Source: an uncultured Oscillospiraceae bacterium (GTDB lineage Bacteria; Bacillota; Clostridia; Oscillospirales; Oscillospiraceae). Taken from it: a stretch of 64,000 bases of DNA. Of this stretch, positions 23,682 through 32,687 are shown piece after piece. The translations under genes were made by a program, and so were the position numbers. Every line of letters starts with the position of its first letter. Position 1 is the stretch's first letter. The stretch lies in contig CATONV010000002.1 of the NCBI GenBank assembly GCA_951801655.1, forward strand, positions 34,977-98,976, written 5' to 3'. Under the pieces are notes generated by a model, which was not told where the DNA came from, did no database searches, and saw nothing but the letters and a program-made list of their open reading frames with translations.

Positions 23682-24551
23682 ATGGCTAGCATTAAAAAGA
23701 AAAGCTCCGGCGGCGGAGGCGGCGCCAACTGGATGGATACCTATGGCGACATGGTAACCCTGCTGCTGTGTTTCTTCGTTCTGCTGTACTCCATCTCCAC
23801 CATCGATCAGGAGAAGTGGATGATCGTGGTCAAAAGCTTCAATCGGGACGCTCTGACCAGCGACAACATCTCTCCCGGCCCTGTCGGAGATAAGACCGAT
23901 CAGGGCGGTAACGCAATGCCCGTGCCCGACTTGAACAACGAGGTGGACCAGGCCCTGGATGAGCTGTATGATTTTCTGGTGGAGTACACCGAGCAGCAAA
24001 ATCAGGAGGGCGAGGGCAGCATCGCGGTCAGTCAGGGCGACGACTTCGTCTTTATTTCCTTTGACGACGCGGTCTTCTTCGATGGCGACAGCTCCCTGCT
24101 ACGTAAGGACGGCAAGGAGCTGCTGGACGATATTATCCCCGCCCTGGCCCAGGCCGGCCCCTATATTGACGAGCTTCGGGTGCTGGGCCACACCGCCCAG
24201 GGCAGGGCCAACCAGCCAAACGACCCCCGCTTCGACCGCTATCTGGCCTCTGACCGGGCAACGGAAGTTGTCCTTTATATACAGCAGCGCGTTCCCGCAG
24301 AGGCCTTGCACCCGGGCCGCCTGGTGGCCGAGGGCTACGGCCAGTGGCGGAGCATTTCCCCCAACGATACCGGCGCAAACCGGGCCAAAAACCGCCGCGT
24401 GGAGCTGATCATCACCGGTCGGGACCTGGAGAACGCACTGAACGACAACTACCGGCAGTATTATACTATGGCTGACACCAACACCGGCGGCAGTACAGAA
24501 TTTGCCTCAGACGGCAACGCCGCCATGAGCTACACCACCAACGGCAATTGA
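23682..24551 (+). CDS. motB: Flagellar motor stator protein MotB
   Basis: This 289-residue protein pairs with MotA and anchors the stator to peptidoglycan. The single membrane helix is at about 20-42 (YGDMVTLLLCFFVLLYSIS), with the ion-binding Asp in YGD. The plug region follows, and the C-terminal OmpA-like domain has LGHTAQGR and NRAKNRRVEL, the peptidoglycan-binding elements. The CFFVLLYS wording resembles sodium-type PomB, but this is only a hint. fliM follows after 62 bases with no room for fliL. Confidence 0.94.
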   Translation: MASIKKKSSGGGGGANWMDTYGDMVTLLLCFFVLLYSISTIDQEKWMIVVKSFNRDALTSDNISPGPVGDKTDQGGNAMPVPDLNNEVDQALDELYDFLVEYTEQQNQEGEGSIAVSQGDDFVFISFDDAVFFDGDSSLLRKDGKELLDDIIPALAQAGPYIDELRVLGHTAQGRANQPNDPRFDRYLASDRATEVVLYIQQRVPAEALHPGRLVAEGYGQWRSISPNDTGANRAKNRRVELIITGRDLENALNDNYRQYYTMADTNTGGSTEFASDGNAAMSYTTNGN

Positions 24552-24613
24552 GCCGGGACGAACTGCGCCCCATTCAGGGGCGGAGAGAGCATTTTCTAAA
24601 ATGAGGGAACAAT

Positions 24614-25603
24614 ATGGCTGAAGTCTTATCGCAAAGTCAGATAGACGCCCTTTTGAACGCGGCCAGGAGCGGAGAACTGGACGTGGACAAGCCGGCGGAG
24701 AAATCTGAGGAGAAAAAATATCGTAAATATGACTTTTACAGCCCGCGCAAGTTCACCAAGGACAGGCTGAAGATGCTCAACAGCATCTTTGAGAGCTATG
24801 CCCGGGTTATCAACTCCCGGATCAATGCCCTGCTCCACGCCACCTGTGAAATTGAGGTGGACAGCGTGGAGGAGCAGCGGTACTACGAGTTTTCCAACGC
24901 ATTGACGGAGAGCGACGTGGTGGTCCTGTCGGAGATCGATCAGGCGCAGCTCCAGGGCGACGACCCCATCCTGGTCCATATGGACACGCCGGTGGTGCTG
25001 TCCATGCTGGACCGGATGATGGGCGGCGAAGGCGAACCGGACCCGCTGCTGCCAAATGACTATAAGCTGACCGATCTGGAGCTGAACATGTACGACGACC
25101 TGATCGCCGACCTGATTCCCATTCTGGGCAGCAGCTGGGAGAACTATATAACCCTTCAATTCTCCTATGTCCGCACCGAGGTGAACCCCACTCTGGTCCA
25201 GCTCATCGGCTACGATGAGACGGTGGTTATTGTGGGTCTGACCATTAAGTTCCCCAACTGCACAGGTCGGATGAGCCTGTGCCTACCGGGCGAGATGCTG
25301 ACCAATGTTTTCAGTGAGATCAGCAAAAATACCAGCCGCCGCACTACCGGCGAAGATAAGTCCGAGGAGATTTTTGATTCTCTGCGGGACTCCGAGCTGG
25401 AGATTGTGGCCGAGCTGGCCCGAACTCGGATACTACTCAGTGACCTGTACCACCTGAACGTGGGAGACGTGGTAGATATCAAGAGATCCAAAGACTCCCC
25501 GGTATTCCTGAACATCGGCGGGCGAAGGTGGTTTGACGGACGTATGGGCACCAGCAACAAGCGGGTGGCCGTGAAAATCGGAGAGACCTACATCAAAGTG
25601 TAG
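24614..25603 (+). CDS. fliM: Motor switch protein FliM
   Basis: This 329-residue C-ring protein has an N-terminal CheY-P-binding peptide (VLSQSQIDALLNAARSG, residues 4-20), a CheC-like middle domain with MMGGEGEP, and a FliN-like C-terminal domain (LNVGDVVDIKR). The N-terminal peptide is the reference for the extra copies of this motif found in FliY and in the ComFB protein elsewhere in this window. Length is normal. fliY follows 20 bases later. Confidence 0.96.
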   Translation: MAEVLSQSQIDALLNAARSGELDVDKPAEKSEEKKYRKYDFYSPRKFTKDRLKMLNSIFESYARVINSRINALLHATCEIEVDSVEEQRYYEFSNALTESDVVVLSEIDQAQLQGDDPILVHMDTPVVLSMLDRMMGGEGEPDPLLPNDYKLTDLELNMYDDLIADLIPILGSSWENYITLQFSYVRTEVNPTLVQLIGYDETVVIVGLTIKFPNCTGRMSLCLPGEMLTNVFSEISKNTSRRTTGEDKSEEIFDSLRDSELEIVAELARTRILLSDLYHLNVGDVVDIKRSKDSPVFLNIGGRRWFDGRMGTSNKRVAVKIGETYIKV

Positions 25604-25623
25604 GCTAAAAGGAGCGAATCTGG

Positions 25624-26853
25624 ATGGAAGATACTATTTTTAACCCGATGGAAATAGACGCCATCGGGGAGATCATGAACATCAGCCTGGGCTCCTCGGC
25701 CACCGCGGCGTCTAATATGCTGGATCACCGGGTGGACATCACCACACCAAGAGTAAACGTGGTCAATGTGGAGGACTTTACCCTCGGCAAGATTGAGCCG
25801 GCGGTGGGTGTGGAGATTAAGTATGTCTGCGGCCTGGAGGGCAGCAACATCATGCTCCTAAAGCGCAGCGACGTGCGGGCTATCACGGACATCCTGCTGA
25901 TGACCGAGACGCCGGACGAGGAGTTTGAGCTCAACGAGCTGTCGATCAGCGCCGTGTGTGAGCTGATGAACCAGATGATGGGCTCGTCCTCCACGGCCCT
26001 GTCGGACCTGCTGGGCCGGATGGTGAACATCTCCACCCCTGAGTCCTTTGAGCTGCAGGACCTGGACAAGGTGAAGGAGGAGCACTTTCCGGTTACCCAC
26101 GGCCCTGTGGTGGTGGTCCGGTTCAACCTGATCATCGAGGGTGTTCTGGACAGTGAGTTCATGAATGTCATGTCTGTGGAGCTGGCCCGCGAGCTGGTAT
26201 CGGGTTTTGGCCTGGATGAGCCTGCGCCTGCGCCGGCCCCTGCTCCTGCCCCCGCCCCTGCTCCTGCCCCCGCGCCTGCGCCCGCGCCCGCCGGCGGCGC
26301 GACCATGAGTCAGGAGGAGATCGAGAGGATGATGGCGGGCGGCGTCCCTGCGGCGGCGCCCGGCGCCCCGTCGGCGGCCATGACGCCTCCTGCGGCGCCT
26401 CCGGGAATGCCTCCTGCGGGAGAGATGCCCGGTTACCCCGGCTATCCTCCTTACGGCCAGTACCCCTACCCCTATCCGCCCTATCCCATGTATCCGCCTC
26501 AGCCTGCGGCGCCTGATCCCAAGGTGATCAACGCACAGCCCAGCCGGATGAAGGAGCTGAGCGCGGAGAGCCAGCTGAACCAGGAACAGAAGGACAATCT
26601 GGACCTGATCCTCTCCGTCTCTCTGGAGGTGGCGGTGGAGATCGGTCGGACCCGGAGAAAGATTCAGGATATTCTGTCCTTCTCCAAGGGATCTCTGGTG
26701 GTGCTGGACAAACTGGCGGGTGACCAGGTGGACCTGCTGGTAAACGGGCAGTGCGTGGCCAAGGGAGATGTGGTGGTCATCGACGACAACTTCGGCATTC
26801 GCATCACCGAGATTTTACAGAAGCCTGATATCAATGTGCTGACCCAGGGCTGA
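25624..26853 (+). CDS. fliY: Motor switch phosphatase FliY (CheC + FliN), with relocated motif
   Basis: This 409-residue protein joins a CheC-type domain (1-196) to a FliN domain (about 324-405). Both phosphatase sites are intact: E16/N19 and E113/N116, each followed by Pro at the expected spacing. Unlike Bacillus FliY there is no N-terminal CheY-binding peptide. Instead MSQEEIERMM occurs at 228-237, after twelve Pro-Ala pairs (200-223). A second linker rich in Pro, Tyr and Gly follows (YPYPPYPMYPPQP). It is expected to dephosphorylate CheY-P at the switch. cheY is the next gene. Confidence 0.93.
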   Translation: MEDTIFNPMEIDAIGEIMNISLGSSATAASNMLDHRVDITTPRVNVVNVEDFTLGKIEPAVGVEIKYVCGLEGSNIMLLKRSDVRAITDILLMTETPDEEFELNELSISAVCELMNQMMGSSSTALSDLLGRMVNISTPESFELQDLDKVKEEHFPVTHGPVVVVRFNLIIEGVLDSEFMNVMSVELARELVSGFGLDEPAPAPAPAPAPAPAPAPAPAPAPAGGATMSQEEIERMMAGGVPAAAPGAPSAAMTPPAAPPGMPPAGEMPGYPGYPPYGQYPYPYPPYPMYPPQPAAPDPKVINAQPSRMKELSAESQLNQEQKDNLDLILSVSLEVAVEIGRTRRKIQDILSFSKGSLVVLDKLAGDQVDLLVNGQCVAKGDVVVIDDNFGIRITEILQKPDINVLTQG

Positions 26854-26910
26854 GCCCTTTCACAATATATCAAAGATACAATCAACTATTTTTGAAAAGG
26901 ATGGTTAACT

Positions 26911-27276
26911 ATGGCTAAGATTCTTACAGTTGACGACGCTGCTTTTATGCGCAAGGTCATCAAGGACACCCTGAGCAAGGCCGGCTACACTGAGATTTAT
27001 GAGGCTGAGGACGGTGCTATGGCGGTGGAAAAGTACAACGAGCTGAAGCCCGACCTGGTACTGATGGACATCACCATGCCCAACATGGACGGCCTGGAGG
27101 CTCTGAAGGCCATTCGCGCCGCCGATGCCAGCGCCAATGTGGTCATGTGTTCCGCCATGGGGCAGGAGACCATGGTCATCGACGCTATCCGTTCCGGCGC
27201 GAAGGACTTTATTGTCAAGCCCTTTAAGCCTGAGCGTGTGCTGAAGACTGTTACCTCCATCGTGGGCGAGCCCTGA
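26911..27276 (+). CDS. cheY: Chemotaxis response regulator CheY
   Basis: This 121-residue single receiver domain carries the acidic pair D8/D9, the phospho-acceptor D53 (LVLMDITMP), Ser81 in MCSAMG, and K103 in VKPFKP. All catalytic positions are present. Phospho-CheY binds the switch peptides of FliM/FliY. Its kinase CheA is not encoded in the window. AAAAGGATGG precedes the ATG. The stop overlaps the fliO start (TGATG). Confidence 0.96.
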   Translation: MAKILTVDDAAFMRKVIKDTLSKAGYTEIYEAEDGAMAVEKYNELKPDLVLMDITMPNMDGLEALKAIRAADASANVVMCSAMGQETMVIDAIRSGAKDFIVKPFKPERVLKTVTSIVGEP

Positions 27277-27644
27277 TGAAAAACGGGCCCGAGGTCCTCT
27301 CCGTGCTGGGTCTGCTGGCTGTTGTTCTCCTGGTGCTGGCCGGTGCCTATCTCTTCACTCGCTGGGCGGGGCAGAGTTTAGGCGGCGGGCTGCTTTCCGC
27401 CAGGAGTAACGGCCGCCTTCAGGTGTTGGACCGGGCCGCCGTGGGCCGTGACCAGAACCTGCTGGTGGTGCGGGCAGGGCAGCGATATCTGCTGCTGGGC
27501 AGCACCTCTGCGGGACTGACCCTGTTGGCTGAGCTGACCCGGGAGGAGGGGGAAAACTGGGAGTCGCCCGCCCCTCCCCAGGGACCGGAGCAGAAACGCC
27601 CCATGGATTTCCGTGCCCTGATGCAGCGGCTGAGAGAGAAGTAA
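27276..27644 (+). CDS. fliO: Flagellar export component FliO
   Basis: This 122-residue protein has one membrane helix (about 8-27, LSVLGLLAVVLLVLAGAYLF) and a small cytoplasmic domain with LQVLDRAAVGRDQNLLVVRAGQRYLLLG, the FliO/FliZ pattern. FliO helps assemble FliP into the export gate. It is short but within the family range, with no cleavable signal. It overlaps cheY and is followed by fliP, the canonical order. Confidence 0.88.
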   Translation: MKNGPEVLSVLGLLAVVLLVLAGAYLFTRWAGQSLGGGLLSARSNGRLQVLDRAAVGRDQNLLVVRAGQRYLLLGSTSAGLTLLAELTREEGENWESPAPPQGPEQKRPMDFRALMQRLREK

Positions 27645-27681
27645 CAACAAAGTGCCGGTGAATGGATCGAGGTGAGGAAGG

Positions 27682-28356
27682 ATGCCGACCGACGCGCTGA
27701 TCAATGTAAACGGCGACAGCGTGCAGACGCTGGAAATTTTACTGCTGACCACCGTCCTGATGCTCCTGCCCTCGCTGATCATCATGATGACCTCCTTCAC
27801 CCGGTACATAGTGGTCTTCTCGTTCCTGCGCACGGCCATGGGTACTCAGCAGACGCCGCCCAATATGGTGCTGATTGGAATGGCTCTCATTTTGACGCTG
27901 TTCACCATGAGTCCAACTCTGGCCCAGATTAATGAGGAGGCATTTGCCCCCTATCAGGCGGAGGAAATTACTCAGGAGGAGTTCTTCCAACGGGCTCAGG
28001 TGCCTCTTAAGCGGTTTATGGGGAAGTGGTCGTCGCTGGACAGTGTGGAGCTGTACTGCAATATTTCGGGCACCGCTTCTCCGACTACGGAGGAGGAGGC
28101 AGAAAATCTGCCCCTGACAGTGCTGATTCCTGCCTTCGTCACCAGCGAACTGAAGAAGGCCTTTGAGATCGGTTTCCTGCTGTTCATTCCCTTTATGCTC
28201 ATCGACATGGTGGTGGCTTCCACCCTGATGTCCATGGGTATGGTTATGCTTCCGCCTTCCATGATCTCCACCCCCTTTAAACTGTTGCTGTTTATCCTGC
28301 TGGACGGCTGGCAGCTGCTGTTTTCCACCCTGGTGGCGGGCTTCGGCTTTGGGTAA
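27682..28356 (+). CDS. fliP: Export gate protein FliP
   Basis: This 224-residue protein forms the core of the export gate. The TSFTRYIVVFSFLRTAMGTQQ segment and the C-terminal FKLLLFILLDGWQLL are diagnostic. Many FliP proteins have a cleaved signal peptide; this one starts close to the first helix (residue 20) and seems to lack one. GAGGAAGG precedes the ATG. fliQ follows after 9 bases. Confidence 0.96.
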   Translation: MPTDALINVNGDSVQTLEILLLTTVLMLLPSLIIMMTSFTRYIVVFSFLRTAMGTQQTPPNMVLIGMALILTLFTMSPTLAQINEEAFAPYQAEEITQEEFFQRAQVPLKRFMGKWSSLDSVELYCNISGTASPTTEEEAENLPLTVLIPAFVTSELKKAFEIGFLLFIPFMLIDMVVASTLMSMGMVMLPPSMISTPFKLLLFILLDGWQLLFSTLVAGFGFG

Positions 28357-28365
28357 GGAGGAAAC

Positions 28366-28629
28366 ATGGATATCAATTCAATTACCCAACTGATGCGGGA
28401 GGGCGTGTGGGTTGCCATTAAGCTGGGTGGCCCCATGCTGGTGCTGAGTATGGCGGTGGGTGTGCTGATTGCCATTTTTCAGGCGGTCACCCAGATCCAT
28501 GAGCAGACCTTGGGCTTTATCCTCAAGCTGATAGTGGTTATTCTAGTCCTTCTGGTAGGAGGAGGCTGGATGATGGAGACCTTGTTGGATTACGCCCACA
28601 AAGTCTTTACGCTGATGGCTACCCGCTAG
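28366..28629 (+). CDS. fliQ: Export gate protein FliQ
   Basis: This 87-residue protein has two membrane helices (about 15-37 and 50-75) with the family motif AIFQAVTQIHEQTLGFILKL. It packs around FliP in the gate. AAGGAGG lies just before the ATG at 28366. Length is standard. fliR follows after 14 bases. Confidence 0.96.
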   Translation: MDINSITQLMREGVWVAIKLGGPMLVLSMAVGVLIAIFQAVTQIHEQTLGFILKLIVVILVLLVGGGWMMETLLDYAHKVFTLMATR

Positions 28630-28643
28630 AGGAGGGCTACGCT

Positions 28644-29408
28644 GTGGACTTTACCTCCCTTACCCTGTTTTTGATGATTACCGGACGTATGACCGGCTTT
28701 GTGGTGTTCAATCCCATCTTCGGTCGGCGGGGCATCCCCAACATTGTAAAGGCGGGCTTTATCCTGCTTCTGTCTTTGTGCGTCTACGCTGTGACGCCCC
28801 AGCGGCTTGAAATGCCTGCCACGCTGCTGGGCCTGGCCTTTACCTTCCTGATGGAACTGTTTTTGGGCTATGTGCTGGGTCTGGTGGTCAATTTCTTCTT
28901 TTACATTCCCCTGATGGCCGGCTCTCTGATCGATATGCAGATGGGCCTGTCCATGGCTGCCACCTATGACCCGGCCTCGGGCATTCAGGTGACGGCTACC
29001 TCCACACTGCTTAACGTGCTGATGACCCTGCTGTTTTTCGCGGCCAACGGCCACCACACCCTGATTCGTATTTTTGCCGGCTCCGGGTTGGCGGTCCCCT
29101 TTGGGACGGTGGCGCTGGGAGAGAACTTCTATGGCGCCATGGTGGAGCTGTTTATTGAATGTACCCTTCTGGGCATCAAGCTGAGTATGCCTGTGCTGGG
29201 TGCGGAGCTGCTGGGCCAGGTGGGAATGGGCATCCTGATGAAGGTCATCCCCCAGATTAACGTGTTTGCCATCAACATTGAGCTGAAGGTGATTGTCGGT
29301 CTGGTGATGATTCTGCTGCTGATGACCCCGTTTAGCGAGTTTTTGCTTCATGTGGAGAGAGAGATGCTGGTGACCCTTCAGCATGTGCTGCCCCTTATGT
29401 CGGGCTGA
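28644..29408 (+). CDS. fliR: Export gate protein FliR
   Basis: This 254-residue protein has six predicted membrane helices and completes the FliPQR gate. RMTGFVVFNPIFGRRGIPN near the start and GFILLLSLCVYAV are typical. DMQMGLSMAATYDP is the conserved central loop. The start is GTG at 28644 with GAGGAGGG upstream. It is a separate gene from flhB here, unlike the fliR-flhB fusion of some clostridia. Confidence 0.95.
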   Translation: MDFTSLTLFLMITGRMTGFVVFNPIFGRRGIPNIVKAGFILLLSLCVYAVTPQRLEMPATLLGLAFTFLMELFLGYVLGLVVNFFFYIPLMAGSLIDMQMGLSMAATYDPASGIQVTATSTLLNVLMTLLFFAANGHHTLIRIFAGSGLAVPFGTVALGENFYGAMVELFIECTLLGIKLSMPVLGAELLGQVGMGILMKVIPQINVFAINIELKVIVGLVMILLLMTPFSEFLLHVEREMLVTLQHVLPLMSG

Positions 29409-29448
29409 AGAATTACGATTATTCGGCTGACAGAGGGGGGATTACTCC

Positions 29449-30513
29449 ATGGCCGGCGACTCCAAAACCGAAAAGGCGACACCAAAAAGACGACGGGACG
29501 AACGAAAAAAAGGTAACGTCCTGATGAGCAAGGACGCCGTAGCTGTGGCCACCCTGATCGGAAGCCTGTTTATGGTGCAAATCATGGGCGGCGTGGTGAT
29601 GGAGCAGGTAAAGGGCCTGCTGTCCTTCTGCTTCAGCTGTGCGGCCGCCAATACAGTGGATGTGGTCCCGGGTCTGCTTGGCAGACTGTTCAAAACTTTT
29701 GTGCTGACCTTTATCACCATCGCCGGCCCTTTCCTGGGGGTTACCGCAGTTCTGGTGGTGGGCGTGACCTTTTTCCAGACCAAAATGCTGGTGGCCGGCG
29801 AGTCCATAAAGCCAAAATTTAGCCGAATCAGTCCTCTGCAGGGCTTTAAACGGCTGTTTTCCCTGCGCAGCATCATTGAGGCCCTGAAAGGCATCCTGAA
29901 AATCTCAGTCCTGCTGTTTCTGATCTACAACTACTTCAGCCATGTGGCGCTGAGCTTCAGTCGCTTTCTGGATATGACTCTCCAGCAGTCCTGCACCATC
30001 CTCTTTGAGGACATTGTAACCTTGGTCATTCAAATCGCGGTGGCCTTTACGGTGCTGGCCTTTTTTGACTACCTCTACCAGTGGTGGGACTACGAGCGTC
30101 AGCTGAAGATGTCCAAGCAGGAGATTAAAGAGGAGTACAAACAGATGGAGGGCGATCCCCAGGTCAAGGGGAAGATCAAGCAGATCCAGCGCCAGCGGGC
30201 CCAGCAGCGTATGATGCAGCAGGTGCCCGACGCGGATGTGGTCATCCGTAACCCGACCCACTTTGCGGTGGCCCTGCGCTACCATGAGCAGGAGGACAGC
30301 GCCCCGGTGGTACTGGCCAAGGGGATGGACGAGTTGGCCCTGCGCATTGTCAAGGTGGCGGAGGAACATCAGGTCTCCGTGGTGGAGAATGTGCCCCTGG
30401 CCCGTGCCCTGTACGCCTCTGTAGACCTGAACAAGGAGATCCCTCCTGAGCTTTACGGCCCGGTGGCTGAGGTGCTGGTCTACGTGCTCAAGCTGGACGA
30501 GAAGGTCCAATAA
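29449..30513 (+). CDS. flhB: Export specificity switch protein FlhB
   Basis: This 354-residue protein has four membrane helices and a cytoplasmic domain that self-cleaves at NPTH (residues 268-271, VVIRNPTHFAVAL). The FlhB N-terminal tag (KTEKATPKRRRDERKKGNV, trimmed) is present. FliK at 18622 is its partner in switching from hook to filament export. Length and motifs are normal. AGAGGGGG precedes the ATG. Confidence 0.96.
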   Translation: MAGDSKTEKATPKRRRDERKKGNVLMSKDAVAVATLIGSLFMVQIMGGVVMEQVKGLLSFCFSCAAANTVDVVPGLLGRLFKTFVLTFITIAGPFLGVTAVLVVGVTFFQTKMLVAGESIKPKFSRISPLQGFKRLFSLRSIIEALKGILKISVLLFLIYNYFSHVALSFSRFLDMTLQQSCTILFEDIVTLVIQIAVAFTVLAFFDYLYQWWDYERQLKMSKQEIKEEYKQMEGDPQVKGKIKQIQRQRAQQRMMQQVPDADVVIRNPTHFAVALRYHEQEDSAPVVLAKGMDELALRIVKVAEEHQVSVVENVPLARALYASVDLNKEIPPELYGPVAEVLVYVLKLDEKVQ

Positions 30514-30569
30514 ATTTGCAAATAAGGCCCTGTGGGGCGTTTTGATCATGTTCGGGAAAGGATGACACC

Positions 30570-32687
30570 ATGCGGCGTATTTTTCAAAACAGCATAGCCC
30601 TTATGGTGGTGGTCATCGTTCTGTTCCTGATTGTTCCCCTGCATGAGAGCTTGCTCGATATATTAATTATCACCAATATCTCCCTGTCCATCGTGATTTT
30701 GATGATCACCATGACCATTTCCGAGGCGTTGGAATTTTCTATTTTTCCGTCCCTGCTGCTGATCACTACCCTGTTTCGCCTGGGGCTGAACGTGTCCACT
30801 ACCCGGTCCATCCTGAGCTACGACGGCAACGGCGAAGTGGGCACGGCGGTGATCCGTACCTTTGGCCAGCTGATTACCCAGGGAAACATCGTACTGGGCA
30901 TTATCATCTTCTTTATCATTGTGCTGGTGCAGTTTATTGTTATCACCAAGGGTGCCGAGCGCGTGGCTGAGGTAGCCGCCCGCTTCACCCTGGACGCTAT
31001 GCCCGGCAAACAGATGGCTATCGACGCCGACCTCAGTTCCGGGTTGATTAACGAGCAACAGGCCCGGGAGCGCCGGTCCAAGATTCAGCGGGAGGCCGAC
31101 TTCTACGGCGCTATGGACGGTGCCACCAAGATCGTCAAGGGCGACGCCACCATGTCGCTGATCATCACCGCCATCAACCTGATTGGCGGCATCATCATCG
31201 GTTCCATTAATGGGGTGGGAGATCTGGGCGCTGTGGCGCAGACCTATTCCATCGCCACCATCGGCGACGGTCTGGTGTCTCAGCTTCCCGCGCTGATGAT
31301 CTCCACAGCCACCGGCATGATCGTTACCCGTTCGGTGTCTGATGGCAGCCTGAATACTGACGTGATCGAGCAGTTTGCCCGTCAGCCCCGAGCCATCCTC
31401 ACCGCCGGCGCGGTTCTCATTATCCTGGGGCTGATTCCCGGCACGCCTACCGCCCCGCTGCTGGTCGTGGGTGTGGGCCTGGTGGTGTTCGGCTATATCA
31501 TGAGCGGCCGGCTGGATAGAAAAGAAGCCGCTCAGATGGCGCAGGCCGAGGAGCCGGTCGAGATGGATATGACGGCCGCCCCCAGCGAGACCGACTACTA
31601 CAAGGATATCAACAACGTGTACGGGCTGCTCAGTGTGGACCCCATTGAGATGGAGTTCGGCTACAGCCTGATTCCCCTGGTGGACGAGAGCAGCGGCGGC
31701 AAGCTGATCAGCCGTATTGTGATCTTCCGCCGGCAGTATGCCCAGGATATGGGCTTTGTGATTCCCTCTATCCGCCTCCACGACTCCTCCGCGCTGGGTA
31801 CCAACCAGTATGTGGTGAAGATCAAGGGGGAGGAGGTGGCCAGGGGCGAGATTCTGGTGGACTACTACCTAGCCCTGGAGCCCGTCAGTCCCGCCGGCGA
31901 GATCGATGGCATCGAGACCATTGAGCCCGCTTATGGAATTCCCTCCCGGTGGATTCTGCCGGAGAATAAGGAGATGGCGGAGATTTATGGCTACACCGTG
32001 ATCGACCCGCTGTCCGTCATGCAGACGCACCTGTCTGAGGTGGTCCGCCGTCACGCCTATGAGCTGCTGGGCCGTGCGGAGGTCATCCAGCTGGTGGAAA
32101 ACCTGAAAAAGACCTCCCCCGAACTGGTGGAGGAAGCCATCCCCAACGTGCTGTCCTATGCCAATCTAGAAAAAATCCTCCGCAATCTGCTGAAAGAGGG
32201 GGTCCCCATCCGAGACTTGGCCACCATTCTGGAGACGGCTGTGGATTCCCTGATGACCACCAAGGACATGGATATGGTATGCGAGAACATCCGCGTGGCC
32301 CTCAGCCGCACCATTACCCGCCGCTTCTGTGAGCATGGGCAGCTCCGGGTGGTCACGCTGGATGCCGAGGTGGAAAAGCGGGTGATCAACTCCCTGAGCA
32401 AGAACGAACAGGGCATCTACCTGGCAATGGGGCCCGACCTGATGCAGTCTATCGTCACCCAGTTGGCCGACTACCTGAAAAAATTCAGCGACCTGTCACA
32501 GACGCCCATTATCCTGACCAGTCAGGTCATCCGGGTTTATCTCAGCCGGATGCTGTCCCAGTTCTACCCTGGCGTCTATGTCCTCTCCTTTAACGAGATT
32601 ACCAGCGATGTGCAGATTCAGTCCCTCGGCAACATCACCCTGGATTCGGCCCCGGCCAGACCGGAACGAAAGGCGGCCGCGGTATGA
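30570..32687 (+). CDS. flhA: Export apparatus protein FlhA
   Basis: This 705-residue protein has an N-terminal membrane half (about 1-315, eight helices) with ARFTLDAMPGKQMAIDADLS as the FHIPEP-region signature, and a cytoplasmic ring domain that docks chaperone-substrate pairs. Length is normal. GAAAGGATG precedes the ATG. Its last codons overlap the fliA start (ATGA). There is no flhF or flhG after it, which departs from the usual Firmicute order. Confidence 0.97.
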   Translation: MRRIFQNSIALMVVVIVLFLIVPLHESLLDILIITNISLSIVILMITMTISEALEFSIFPSLLLITTLFRLGLNVSTTRSILSYDGNGEVGTAVIRTFGQLITQGNIVLGIIIFFIIVLVQFIVITKGAERVAEVAARFTLDAMPGKQMAIDADLSSGLINEQQARERRSKIQREADFYGAMDGATKIVKGDATMSLIITAINLIGGIIIGSINGVGDLGAVAQTYSIATIGDGLVSQLPALMISTATGMIVTRSVSDGSLNTDVIEQFARQPRAILTAGAVLIILGLIPGTPTAPLLVVGVGLVVFGYIMSGRLDRKEAAQMAQAEEPVEMDMTAAPSETDYYKDINNVYGLLSVDPIEMEFGYSLIPLVDESSGGKLISRIVIFRRQYAQDMGFVIPSIRLHDSSALGTNQYVVKIKGEEVARGEILVDYYLALEPVSPAGEIDGIETIEPAYGIPSRWILPENKEMAEIYGYTVIDPLSVMQTHLSEVVRRHAYELLGRAEVIQLVENLKKTSPELVEEAIPNVLSYANLEKILRNLLKEGVPIRDLATILETAVDSLMTTKDMDMVCENIRVALSRTITRRFCEHGQLRVVTLDAEVEKRVINSLSKNEQGIYLAMGPDLMQSIVTQLADYLKKFSDLSQTPIILTSQVIRVYLSRMLSQFYPGVYVLSFNEITSDVQIQSLGNITLDSAPARPERKAAAV

